From NCBI GenBank assembly GCA_038380435.1, contig JAWZYU010000013.1, positions 65,056,446 to 65,120,445 of the forward strand: DNA of 64,000 nt, in the 5' to 3' direction. The notes beneath the pieces are model-generated. The model saw only the letters and a program-made list of their open reading frames with translations, searched no databases and was not told the DNA's origin. Source of the stretch: Ryuthela nishihirai. Taxonomy: Eukaryota > Arthropoda > Arachnida > Araneae > Heptathelidae. Below are positions 36,478 to 46,321 of this stretch, one piece after another. The translations under genes were made by a program, and so were the position numbers. Within the stretch, counting starts at the first letter, position 1. Each line of letters starts with the position of its first letter.

Positions 36478-36825
36478 TTAATTTTTTTTTCCAATCGTTG
36501 CCGGCACTCTGTGAATATTTGATAGTTCAATTTTCTCTGTAACGTTTAGTTGCCTGCTTATATTATTAACTATTTCTGTTAAATCTTCTTCTTTGTCTTC
36601 AGGGATGCCAACAAACTCAAGGTTCCAGTTTTTGGAATATTGTTCGATATCATTCATTTGAGCCTTAAGAAGTTCTACTTCTTGCAACCGATTGCTGTTA
36701 TTAAGCTTTATATTTTGATATTCTTTCCTAAGATATTCAATTTCTTTTGTCATGTTGTCAATAGTGCTCATTAACTGTTGCAAATAATCTGAGTTGAAGT
36801 TAAGAGACTCTTTTATCTGGGACAT
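36478..36825 (-). pseudogene. LINE B2 ORF1 fragment (coiled-coil RNA-binding type)
   Basis: A 115-residue frame: an N-terminal heptad-like stretch (YLQQLMSTIDNMTKEIEYLR, KEYQNIKLNNSNRLQEVELL) followed by QYSKNWNLEFVGIPEDKEED and NISRQLNV. The order coiled coil, then (R/K).N.LE..GIPE, is the signature of LINE ORF1 nucleic-acid chaperones. It lies upstream of the endonuclease in the correct orientation. The C-terminal part is missing. Confidence 0.7.
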
Positions 36826-36882
36826 TTCATCAAATATTTCCTTATTATAAACTTTTAATTCTAATAAATAATGCGTTAGAGG

Positions 36883-37262
36883 GCGCAGTTATAAATTTTA
36901 AGAGATTCGAAAAATGCAGATCACAATATTTCATTTATACCTATCCAATGCAAAAAGAAATTTTTATTTTTATTTTTCTTTATAAACAAAAAAGTTCATT
37001 GTCTACAAACGGACAAACAACAAAGCGATATTATTATCTCTTTAAAAAAAAAAATCCCTAAAATTTACATTTCCTTCTTAACCTTTTTTTAAAGTGTTTC
37101 CAATAGTGAGCATTGAAATCTGTATCAAATATTACCCTACCCTTTTTCGGAATCCATAAGTATCCGTGCAATACCATTCAGCTTTGTATGCCAAACAATC
37201 CGAACGATGACAAAACATGGCGTACAATTTTGAGATGGCCAACCTCTTCTCGAGGTCCTGTA
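36883..37262. repeat. Dispersed direct repeat, copy 1
   Basis: Matches 42001-42376 in the same orientation and order: GAGATTCGAAAAATGCA, CAACAAAGCGA, ATCAAATATTACCCTACC, CGTGCAATACCATTCAGCT and TTTTGAGATGG. A less similar copy of the first part is at 41730-41870. Confidence 0.8.
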
Positions 37263-37283
37263 TAGTTAGAGGCTGGCCATCTC
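37232..37283. repeat. 16-bp hairpin-forming inverted repeat
   Basis: Arms GAGATGGCCAACCTCT (37232-37247) and AGAGGCTGGCCATCTC (37268-37283) match at 15 of 16 positions, with a 20-nt loop. Confidence 0.85.
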
Positions 37284-37301
37284 GGTGATTTACTGCCGTG
37301 G

Positions 37302-37688
37302 GTTGTTGGGTTGTTTTACCTCTGAGCGGCACTTTTTTGCACACCATGGGCTAAATGGCCAGGTCACATGGACCCTGAAGGCTCAGAGAAGGTTGGGGGA
37401 AGGGACCCACTGGAACAGCTGTTGGGAGACAGATGGTAGCCTCCCGTCAAGGCCATCCAGCGTGTTCTTTAACGTGCACAGGGTATGGCTCTCCAGCACA
37501 CGGGGCCACGGCTTAACGTCCCATCCGACGGACGGCGGCCTTTCCAAGCCAATCGGTGTCCCCTACTGACCGTGGGCAGGGCGGGGAATTTTGCGGAGAT
37601 AAATCTCAACGCTGACTCAGCTGGGACTCGAACCTGGGAACTACAGATTACGAGCCTGGCGCGCTACCGACTGAGCCACCCCCGCCCC
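37302..37688 (-). mobile_element. SINE family A, full length, young-looking
   Basis: Minus-strand copy with clear A and B boxes (GAGCCACC and GGGACTCGAACC on the plus strand). It is flanked by an identical 10-bp duplication ACTGCCGTGG (37292-37301 and 37689-37698). It is the cleanest reference copy of the family here. Confidence 0.92.
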
Positions 37689-37861
37689 ACTGCCGTGGCG
37701 TGATTGAGTCACGTGGTTTATGGACGCCATGTTCTGTCATACCGTGAGACGTGAAACGAAAGCCTATGAGTTAGTGTATGTACCAAGTTAAAACTTCTCA
37801 GTTTTTATAGTTTTATATATTTCTACCACTTTTTTTGTCTATAAAAGTTCATATTTTATGA

Positions 37862-37987
37862 ATGCCTCGCTGCGCTGTATTTGGGTGTAAATATTTCACA
37901 CACAAAAATAAATTAATGAATATTTTCCCCCCAAGAAACTCCATCAGAAGATGGCAATCGGCTACAAAGGTGAAACTAGCTAACTGA
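37862..37987 (+). CDS. Short THAP-like zinc-finger N-terminus (41 codons or first exon)
   Basis: ATG 37862 opens MPRCAVFGCKYF, then NKLMNIFPPRNSIRRWQS and a stop at 37985. THAP domains start M..C.V.GC, later have FP and a tryptophan in this spacing, and use C-x2-4-C...C-x2-H zinc ligands. C4, C9, FP and W31 are visible; the second ligand pair is not. Either the frame is a truncated THAP relic (host gene or P-element-like transposon), or AAAG/GTGAAA at about 37968 is a donor and the domain continues in an unseen exon. No matching downstream exon was found before the SINE at 38607. Confidence 0.45.
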   Translation: MPRCAVFGCKYFTHKNKLMNIFPPRNSIRRWQSATKVKLAN

Positions 37988-38606
37988 AAACCAACAAATA
38001 AATTCTTTTAAGGCTCGTTTGGAAAACGAGCTACTTGTTTTCCTTTTGTCGTCTGCCTATGCCAGTATTTGTTCTTCTGTCTCTGTTAACTGTTTTCTGT
38101 CCATCTGTCTTTCCAGCTGTCTGTCCGTCTACAGACAATCTTTTTTTTTATTTTTAGAGCTAAATGAAAAATTATTTTTGGGTTGAATAGGTGCCAAAGA
38201 AATATTGTGATTAGCAATTCTGAAATTTTCAATAGCATTAATAGCGCCCTTTTAGCAGTGGGTAATGTGGAAAATTCTAAAATTTAAAACGAATATTATA
38301 AGCAAACTATTTACAGTGTCTGAAATTTTGGTAGCAGAGTGTTATGGTCAGAATGTTTACAACGGCAACAAGGTTTTCCCATCTTAGCCAAAAGGGGGTG
38401 CGAAAATGAAACTTTTTTTTAAGAGATAAACGAAACAATGTTTTTTTTTTCTTTTACAGACTAACAAAATATTAATGATTTAAATAATATTTGATAATTT
38501 CAGCGTTACCTGTAGACGTTTAAACGTCTATAAATCAATTAATGTTTTTTGTGGAAAAAGCCGGCATTAGTTCAACAGGTTAGAATGCTCTGGCATGTTT
38601 CTGGAG
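37988..38606. other. AT-rich spacer, possible old repeat
   Basis: Contains a TCTGTC-rich segment (38060-38140) and phrases resembling 40690-40990 (AAGAGATAAACGAAA, TAATAAAATATTAAT). No gene seen. Confidence 0.4.
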
Positions 38607-38812
38607 CCGTCCCGTGGCCGAGTGGTTAGCACGCTTGGCTACTGATTTAAGGGACCTGGGTTCGAGCCCCGGATTAGGCATGGATGTGTGTGTCGTTTTT
38701 CTGCTGAGGTCCTGCCATCCTCTCAGATCTCCTACTGTGGCATATAAACTGACAGGCTCCTGTCAGACCTCTGTGGCAAGCAGCTGCTTGAGGGGGTATT
38801 TATTTATTTATT
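38607..38812 (+). mobile_element. tRNA-derived SINE family B, full length
   Basis: The head has an A box (TGGCCGAGTGGTTAG) and a B box (GGTTCGAGCCCC). The tail is TATTTATTTATT. It is flanked by an identical 12-bp duplication ATGTTTCTGGAG (38595-38606 and 38813-38824). Confidence 0.92.
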
Positions 38813-38920
38813 ATGTTTCTGGAGAGATGCAGGTTCGAAACCTTTATGTCGGCGAAATTTTTTTCCGCAAAAATATTAATATTTACGTTTTTCCAATCCC
38901 TATTCCAGTCAGATTCCAGT

Positions 38921-40644
38921 CAGGGGCGTATCGAAGGATTACGAGGCTTTGACTAAGACTATGGTTGGGGAGGGGATAGAAATCAAAAATTTTCCAACTC
39001 GATATTCAATTTTGCCAAATGAGCAAACTTACCCAGATTTTCGCTCCAGGGGGGGAGGGGGGGAATTTTTTCAGATCTCCTGTATTTTCCCATTTAACTA
39101 CCAATTTTCCCAACCAACCGTAATTTGACATTTAACTTCCAATTTTGCTGCCAAATAGTCATTATTATTTCGACGACATAATTTCCAATATTCACATCTT
39201 GTCTGAATTGTTGCAAGTCAGTGTGAATTTTCCCTTCATTTGACCAACTCTCTTTAATTTCACGAAACTAATCCCAATCCTTACATCTCTCCTAAATTTG
39301 TCAAATCACTTCAAATTTTTCAAACTCCGCAAGATTTTGCCAAGTTTTCTCAATTCCAGTCAACTATCCTAAATTTGACAAATCCAATCCCAATTATCAA
39401 AACTCACCCGTATTTTCCAAGTGGATTCGAATTTTGCCAGGCAAACTGCCCTTCATTTTGTTAAGTTTCTTCAATTTGTCCAACACTCCTTCATTTCACA
39501 AATCAAATCTCAATTTTCACAACTCGCCTATATTTTTCCAAGTGCATTCGAATTTTGCCAACTACTCTAGATTTTGCTAACTCGCCGTAATTTTACAGGA
39601 AAAATCGCACTTTTTACATCTTCCCTGAATTTGCCAAGCCATTTCGAATTTTATCAACTCTCCTTAATTGCACAAGAAAGGCACAATGTTCACAACTCCC
39701 CTATATTTTACCAAGTGGCTTCGAATTTTGCCAAGAGTTCTTGGTTTTTACAACTATCCTTAATTTTATAAAATCATTCTCAATTTTTACAACTCACCTG
39801 TACTTTACCAAGTGGTTTCCAGTTTTGCCAACTTCCCTAGATTTTGCCAAGTTTTCTTGATTTTTGTCAACTCTCCTTAATTTCACAAAACAATCCCAAT
39901 TTTTACAAATCGCCCGTATCTTACCAAGTGGATTAGAATTTTGCCAACTGCCCTAGATTTTGCCATCTCGCCACAATTTCACAGAAAAATATCCCAATTT
40001 TACATCACACCTGATTCTTGCAAAGTCACTCTGAATTTTGCCAACTCCCCCAAGATTTGCCAACTCTCCTAGAGATTGAGAAATTGCCTCGATTTTTGCC
40101 AACTCTTCTAGAGATTGCGAAGTTGCCTCGATTTTGCCAACACGCCATAATTTTACAGAAAAAAAGATTGTAATTTTTACATCTCACATGAATTTTGTCC
40201 ACTTTTCATGATTTTGCCAAGTCACTCCGAATTTTGCCAACTGCCCCTAGTTTTGCCAACTCTCCTAGATTTTGCCAACTCGCCATAATTTTACAGAAAA
40301 AAAAATCGAAATTTTCAAAACTCACCTGAATTTTGACAGCTCCTCACGATTTTGCGAAGTCATTCCGAATTTTGCCAACTGTCCCTAGATTTTGCCAAGT
40401 TGTCCCGATTTTGCCAACTCACCTGTATTTTACTAAATGGCTTCGAATTTTGCCAACTGCTCTAAATTTTGCAGTCTCTCCATTTTCTAAACTGCTTTAG
40501 ATTTCCCAAGTTGCCTCGATTTTAACAACTCCCCTTAATTTTCCAAAAAAAAAAAAATTACAAATTTTCACAACTCACCTTTAACAACTCTGAGTTAATT
40601 TAGGGGGCAGCCTCCCCCCTCATCCCCCCATGGCTACGCCCCTG
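38921..40644. mobile_element. hAT-like non-autonomous element filled with a short-repeat array (copy 2)
   Basis: Starts CAGGGGCGTATCGAAGGA and ends CATGGCTACGCCCCTG. The 8-bp flanks ATTCCAGT (38913-38920) and ATTCCAAT (40645-40652) differ at one base. The interior is the same TTTTGCCAACT family as copy 1, with the same entry sequence (GGGGATAGAAATC, TTTTGCCAAATGAGC) and exit sequence (GAGTTAATTTAGG, GCCTCCCCCC). It is 340 bp shorter than copy 1 and differs in unit number and order. Shared ends and exit sequence show a common mobile ancestor; different targets show separate insertions. Confidence 0.75.
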
Positions 40645-41100
40645 ATTCCAATTTCCAGTGTTAGAGAGTGCTAAAAGCGGTAAATAAGAAATCGAAAGCC
40701 GACCTCTAGCGGCTGAAAAAAGCTGGAAAATAGCAAATCTTTAAATAAATATTGCAAACGACCTATTTTTTCTAGAAACTTAAGTTTTTGATCATAGAGT
40801 GTAATGATCAAGTGGTTTACCCTAATAGCAATAATTTTTCCCGTTGGTAAAATGCAACTTTTCTTCTTTAAGAGATAAATGAAAAACTTTTTTGCACATT
40901 ACAGATACTAATAAAATATTAATAGTTTATTTTCTCAATTATACAGCAGTCCGAATTTCCACTGTCAGAGGGTGCTGAAACTGTAAAATAACTAGATGAA
41001 CGCATATTGCCTCTGGCACATATCGTAATCTTATTTTCAAAGAGAATGAAGTTCTTCCTTGCCTACTTTTTCACTCCTTAAAAGTTTTAATTTTGGCTGT

Positions 41101-41225
41101 TCGTGTTGTTTTTCTGCTGAGGTCCCGCAATCCTCATGCACCTTCTACTATGGCCTATAAACTGACAAGTTCCTGTCAGAGTCATGTACAAGCAGTTGCT
41201 TGAGGATTTATTTATTTATTTATTT
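41101..41225 (+). mobile_element. SINE family B, headless copy
   Basis: Matches the family from TTTTTCTGCTGAGGTCC to AGCAGTTGCTTGAGG and a TTTATTTATT tail. The tRNA-like head is missing. Confidence 0.8.
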
Positions 41226-41559
41226 TTAATGTATGATGGGGGAAATGCACCGAGTAGTATTTTATTAGTAATTATAAAACATAAAAGGTATGTCTTTTAA
41301 TTCTTAAATTTAAAAAGTTGCTTTTCTCTCACTCCTCTGAAAATAATGGGCAGATAATTGCTGTGAGTGGAATTTCTACCATAACAGAACTCTACACGCC
41401 GAAATTTCTACCGTTAACGGATCACTTGAAACATTCGTTAAATGTTTTGCAGTTCGATATTTGGTGATTTCTAATGATATAAATTAAAATTTCCTTTGAA
41501 AACGCGAATTACATTTAATTAGTAACCAACTAAAAAAAGAAATTTCCATTATTTTTTAA

Positions 41560-42000
41560 AACATAACCGTTCCGTTTCTTACCTACCTTGGGCTTGGGGT
41601 CAACTCTCTGTTGTCAATGGAATTTTCAAGACTGTCACATTCCACGACCAAAATTATAAATTTCTAGCATATCTACATCGTTTGCAATATTCGTTTTGAA
41701 TTTTTGGTATTTTTCGATTTTTCGTTTTTGGGAAATTCGCAAAATGCAAATTGTAATATTTCATCAATACCTGTCCAATCCAAAATGAATTTTTGATTTA
41801 TCTCTAAAAACATACACTTTTCTGTTAAAACAAAAAAAGTTGCATTCATCTCCCTCCCCACTGGATCTAAAGGGTCAAGTGACTGTTGCCAATGGTAACT
41901 TCGTGACCTTCACATTTCAACACCAAAATTTTAAACTTCTAACATAACTACATCGTTTGGAATATTCGTTTTCGATATTTTGGAATTTTGAACTTTTCCC
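41560..42000. repeat. Diverged tandem copies upstream of dispersed repeat copy 2
   Basis: Two blocks share the order GTCAACTC or GTCAAGTGACTG, TTGCCAATGG or TTGTCAATGG, CACATT, CCAAAATT, ACATCGTTTG and AATATTCGTTTT, about 300 bp apart. Confidence 0.6.
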
Positions 42001-42376
42001 ACCGTTAGAGGGTGTAGTTATAACTTTTGGGAGATTCGAAAAATGCAATTCGTAATATATCATTAATTCCTATCTAACAGAAAAAGAATTTTTTTATTTA
42101 TCTGTATAAGTAAAAAAGTTCGATGTCTACAGACGAACAAGACAACAAAGCGAAATTATATCTTTAAAAAAAAAAGCCATAAAATTTACTCTTCCTTTTT
42201 TTAGCCGTTTTCTAAAGTGCTTCCAATCATGAACACTGAAATCTGCATCAAATATTACCCTACCTTTTCATGAATCCATAATTATTCGTGCAATACCATT
42301 CAGCTAGGCACGCTAAACTATCCGAGCGACAACAAAACATGGTTCCAATTTTGAGATGGTCAACCTCTACCTATAG
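42001..42376. repeat. Dispersed direct repeat, copy 2
   Basis: Same orientation and landmarks as 36883-37262. The two copies lie about 5.1 kb apart and enclose the SINEs and the second hAT-like element. Confidence 0.8.
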
Positions 42377-42472
42377 AGAGTCTCTAACCTCTACCTATGT
42401 ACTACCAAACCTTGGTGCCAAGTCTTAAACTGAGCTTTAGTTTCTACTTGGTGCACAGGGTGGCGTTGAATT

Positions 42473-45360
42473 ATCATCATCATCCTTAAGCAGCCATGGG
42501 TTACGGAGGTCCAACCAGACGGTGCAATTTAGTTCTCCAAGTAAGTCTATCCTGAGCTACATCTACTGCATCTGGCCACTACACACCAATTCTAACAAGC
42601 CTGTTTGACATTGTCTGCACACTGCATCCTAGGTCTCCCCTTCTTTCTGAGGCCTTTAGGCACACTGTTCATAACCCTATTCACCAATCTATAATTATTC
42701 ATACGGGCAACATGACCAAACCAACGGAGTCTCTGCACAATATGCTGCTTAAAGGAGGTTGCAAACTCCTTTGCCTAACCTCATCATTAGTTACAAAGTT
42801 GAACCACCTAATGACCAAGATACTGTGTAAATATTTGAAATCGAAAGCATCTAATTTCCTGTTATCATGTTTACAAACTGTCCAAGTTTCACTGCCATAA
42901 CTAACCCTAGAAAGAACCAAACTATTATACAGTCTAATTTTAGTTTTCAGGTGTATATGCCTATTTCTCCACACTCTCCATAGGTTCTTAAAAGTCCCAG
43001 CAGCAATCCCTATTCATCTGTTAATCTCATGCCGCACATCACCATTATATGTTACATAGTTCCCAAGATAATCAAACTGTGACAACTGCTCAAGACTTGC
43101 AACCATTCAGATTAACTGAATCAGAGCCTGCCTGACCAATTTTCATCACTTTAGTTTGCTCTCTGTTTATAAGCAACCTACTCTACTAGCAGTCTCATTG
43201 CTCTCATTGCCCTTGCAGCAGCAATCTCATTGCTACTCAACATTGCTACTCATTGCCTACTAGCAGTCTCATTGCTACTCAACAGCTCGAATGAAAGAGT
43301 TCATCTCATCAACATCATTTGCCAAAAAGGCTAAATTATCAGCATAATCTAAATCAGAAATTTTCGTATATCCAGTCCATTTAAGGCCAAAATCTTTCCC
43401 TTGAAGTGAATTTTGCATAACATAATCAATAACCAAGCTAAAGAGAAAAGGAGACAAAATGTACCCTTGTCAAACACCAGAAGTAATGCTAAACCAATTG
43501 CTACAAGCCTTACCAACTCTCACACACGACTCAGAGTTATTATAGAGAGCTTCCATTAGGTTAACTAACTTGTCTGTTATTCCATGCGATCTCACAATCA
43601 ACCACAAATTTTGACAATGAACAAAGCCGAAAAAACTTTTTTAAATCAACAAAGCTACCAACCAGAGGTTTCTGAAACTCTAAACATTTCTCAAGAATCT
43701 GCCTAAATGAAAATATCTGATCCACACATCCCCTACCACTTCTGAATCCGCATTGCTCATCACGCAATTAACCGTCAACCAGATTCTTAATTCTATTAAG
43801 GACAATCATGGAAAGAACTTTACCTGGAACAGAGAGTAGGCTGATACCCCTATAGTTATCACAAGAACTGCCATCACCTTTTTTGAAAATAGGAATAACA
43901 ATAGCTCTGATAAAATACTTAGGAACCATGCCTTTATCATAAAAGATATTCAGAATTTCAGTTGTCCAAGTGGTAACCGAAACATTCCCAGCTCTAAGCA
44001 TTTCCGTAGTAATTTCATCTACCCCTGGGGATGTATGTAGTTTAAGTTTAGATACAGCCAAAATAATTTCAATTTGTGTTACAGGGCCAACATTAAAGCC
44101 ACCAATGAATCTATCATCATATTTCAGTGATGTTCTAACCACATTGTTTAGAATATCACTGAAATGCTCAGCCCACCTAGCCATGACAGAATCCTCACCT
44201 TCTATAACCTTACCTTGTTTATCCTTCAATCTCTGTATATCTGTCCGTTTTCTACCACACAAAATATTAACTATCTGGTACAGCTCTCTGCTGTTGTGCT
44301 GTCTAACTGCTTCCTCGGCTTTGTCAGCCAAGCCACCAAGCCAAAGATTCTTATCAGCAGCTAACTGATCTTTTACATGTTTATTAAGTTCTCTGTAATG
44401 CTTTCTATTAGGATTAGTAGGGTTTTGATTAAGGACATCCCTGCAGTTCTTTCTTTCCGAAATAAGCTCAAATGCCTTATCACTCAGATAATTCGGACTC
44501 TTCTGTTCCTTTTTTCCTAAAAGAGTACTGTTAGTGTCCAAAAAAGCCTGTTTAAAATGATCCCATTCTTCCTGAACTTGAGTAGTAAGCATATCATGAC
44601 TGTCATAATGACTAAGTAACCTATCATGGTAAGCTTCAGCTATAATTGGGTCTTTCAGAGCTTCAGAATTAATGATAAATTTTTAATCTTATGACAAGAA
44701 TTCTTAAGCTTAAGTTGCAAGACACTTTTAACAAGATAATGGTCAGATCCAATTTCAGCTCCCCTATATGACCTGGTATTCCTAACAGAACATCCCCATT
44801 TGCTGTTAATTATAATAATATAATCTATCATATTCTTATGCAGCCCATCAGTGAAACCCATGTGTACTTATGTATGTCGCAGTGTTTGTAATAAATGTTA
44901 GTTATTCTTACACCAATAAGTTTTCTTACCTGTAGGAGAAGCTATCCATTGCCTTAGCAGCTAACAATACGAAAAGGGCCTCTCACCCCTCCCAAAAAGT
45001 CAATACCAACTTTGGCATTGAAGTCACTTAGAACAAGGGTAATATTTCCTTTTTTGATAGGATTCAAAATATCCTTAAGTTGTCCATAAAACCTGTCCTT
45101 CTCATCCTCATTGGCATCCTCAGTGGAGGCATAACAGCAGATAACATTCAAGGCTTTAATGTATGTCTGAAATTTTGCTGTAAGAAACCTTTCATTAATG
45201 CACTCATATCCTAGAAGAGCATCACTAGCGTGTCTGCTGAGAAGCAGACCCACGCCTTGGTGTTGCTTATTGTCGTCCCTCTCTGTAAAGAGAAATTTAA
45301 AATTATTTTTAAGAATCTGACTTTTATCTGTCCATCTGGTCTCTTGTCTCAGGGTTATAT
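42473..45360 (-). mobile_element. RTE-like LINE, copy A4
   Basis: The most complete copy of the family. Minus-strand order: endonuclease part (44954-45253: GLLLSRHASDALLGYECINE, LVLSDFNAKV), endonuclease end (44655-44861: GAEIGSDHYLVKSVL), RT entry (43768-44592, 274 residues, with TSPGVDEITTEMLRAG and DNYRGISLLSVPGKVL), RSGRGCVDQIFS (43561-43767), a degraded palm, a DYAD segment (43275-43457; the second catalytic D is N), and the C-terminus (42699-42974). The 3' end at about 42473 is an ATCATCATCATC tail. The first catalytic endonuclease residues are cut off at about 45360. A local expansion (43185-43290) and frame breaks disable it. Confidence 0.9.
43185..43290. repeat. Local microduplication inside RTE copy A4
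   Basis: The phrase AGCAGTCTCATTGCTACTCA recurs in full or in part about four times, where other copies have only TACTCTACTGCCAGATAC. Confidence 0.8.
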
Positions 45361-46317
45361 TGATATATGTTGTTCATAACCGCAATCAAACTAAACATGG
45401 CACTCAGACGAATTGTATCTGTTGCTTCAAAATATTTATTGAACACTGGTGTTGTCAGTAAGTATTAAAATATTTTGCCTTATACATTGATCACGTTAAA
45501 ATTGTTCTTGTGGTGTTATATAGAAAATCTGGAATAGTTTTTTTTAAGTTTCGGTCCATGAAGTTAAAATGAGTGGGAGCGGCTGTTGCTGATAGCAGGT
45601 AGCAGAGGGGAGCAATCCCATCATCGAGCTTGGTTAAGTTATTATACTAAGGTGACCAGATTTCTGAAAAGCAAAAGTAGTACAGTGACCGATTTGACAG
45701 ATTTATTATCCGACATAAAGCCCAATATTTCAGTATTCCGAGAAGATAAAATTATCTTGTGGCAGTACTGCAGTTTTCGGTTATAATTCTGCCATGTTGC
45801 GTTTTACTAACGTAACGATGCGTTGCGTTTTTGTCATACTCGATGTTCCCTATCGGTCATTAGCAGAAACAGATTTGAAATTGGCAATACTGCAGTTCAT
45901 GGTTACAACTGCTCTATATTAATTTTTATGCAACGGACTCTGGGCCAGACTTGGACCTTCAGAGGCTCGTAGCTATAGCTAAGTTAAGAGGCCTTAGGCT
46001 ATGGCAAGTTTCAGGCCCAAAATTAAAACATTTAAATTCAAAAGTTGAAATGTATATTACCATATTTGCAGGGAAGATTAAAATATAAATATGAAACTGA
46101 CGTGGAGGAAATATACTGGATCGGTATACTATGATGATTGTGTGAAGTTAAAATGAACAATGCACATTACAATTTTTTATATATAAAACATAATAAAATT
46201 CCTGCAATCTCCTCCCCTCTTTTCCCAATATTTAAAACACCCCATAAATATATTTTCACAAACCAATCTAATAAATCAGCCACACATATAAAAATTAACC
46301 TAAATAAATCACTAGAA
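45361..46317. other. Non-coding stretch, possible old DNA-transposon pieces
   Basis: Contains TAAGGTGACCAGATTTCTG at about 45647, a phrase like some hAT ends, and two related segments with TACTGCAGTT...GGTTA (about 45765 and 45888). No gene recognised. Confidence 0.35.
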
Positions 46318-46321
46318 TTAA

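Larger units (their letters stand above)
29595..36830 (-). mobile_element. CR1/jockey-group LINE, copy B2, split by three later insertions
   Basis: Minus-strand LINE read across interruptions: ORF1 (36478-36825), endonuclease (35955 down to 34795), linker (34290 down to about 33975), RT (31600 down to about 30420) and a C-terminus with FNSLYNEIRNERSYSVFKL (about 29940). The RT part includes EEEINHIIGSLKNKKAAVYD and a degenerate YADD region near 30690. The 3' end has AATAAATCTATATATTTATA. Interruptions are a plus-strand RTE (31605-33972), a SINE (34305-34780) and a deletion derivative (35182-35762). Order and orientation of the parts fit one original element. Confidence 0.7.

Noticed and set aside
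37132..37347. 71-residue minus-strand frame in the dispersed repeat
   Set aside because: The frame is similar in the second copy only because the DNA is repeated. It has stops just outside and runs into a SINE.
45586..45786. 66-residue plus-strand frame
   Set aside because: No recognisable domain, and the region contains possible hAT-end phrases.
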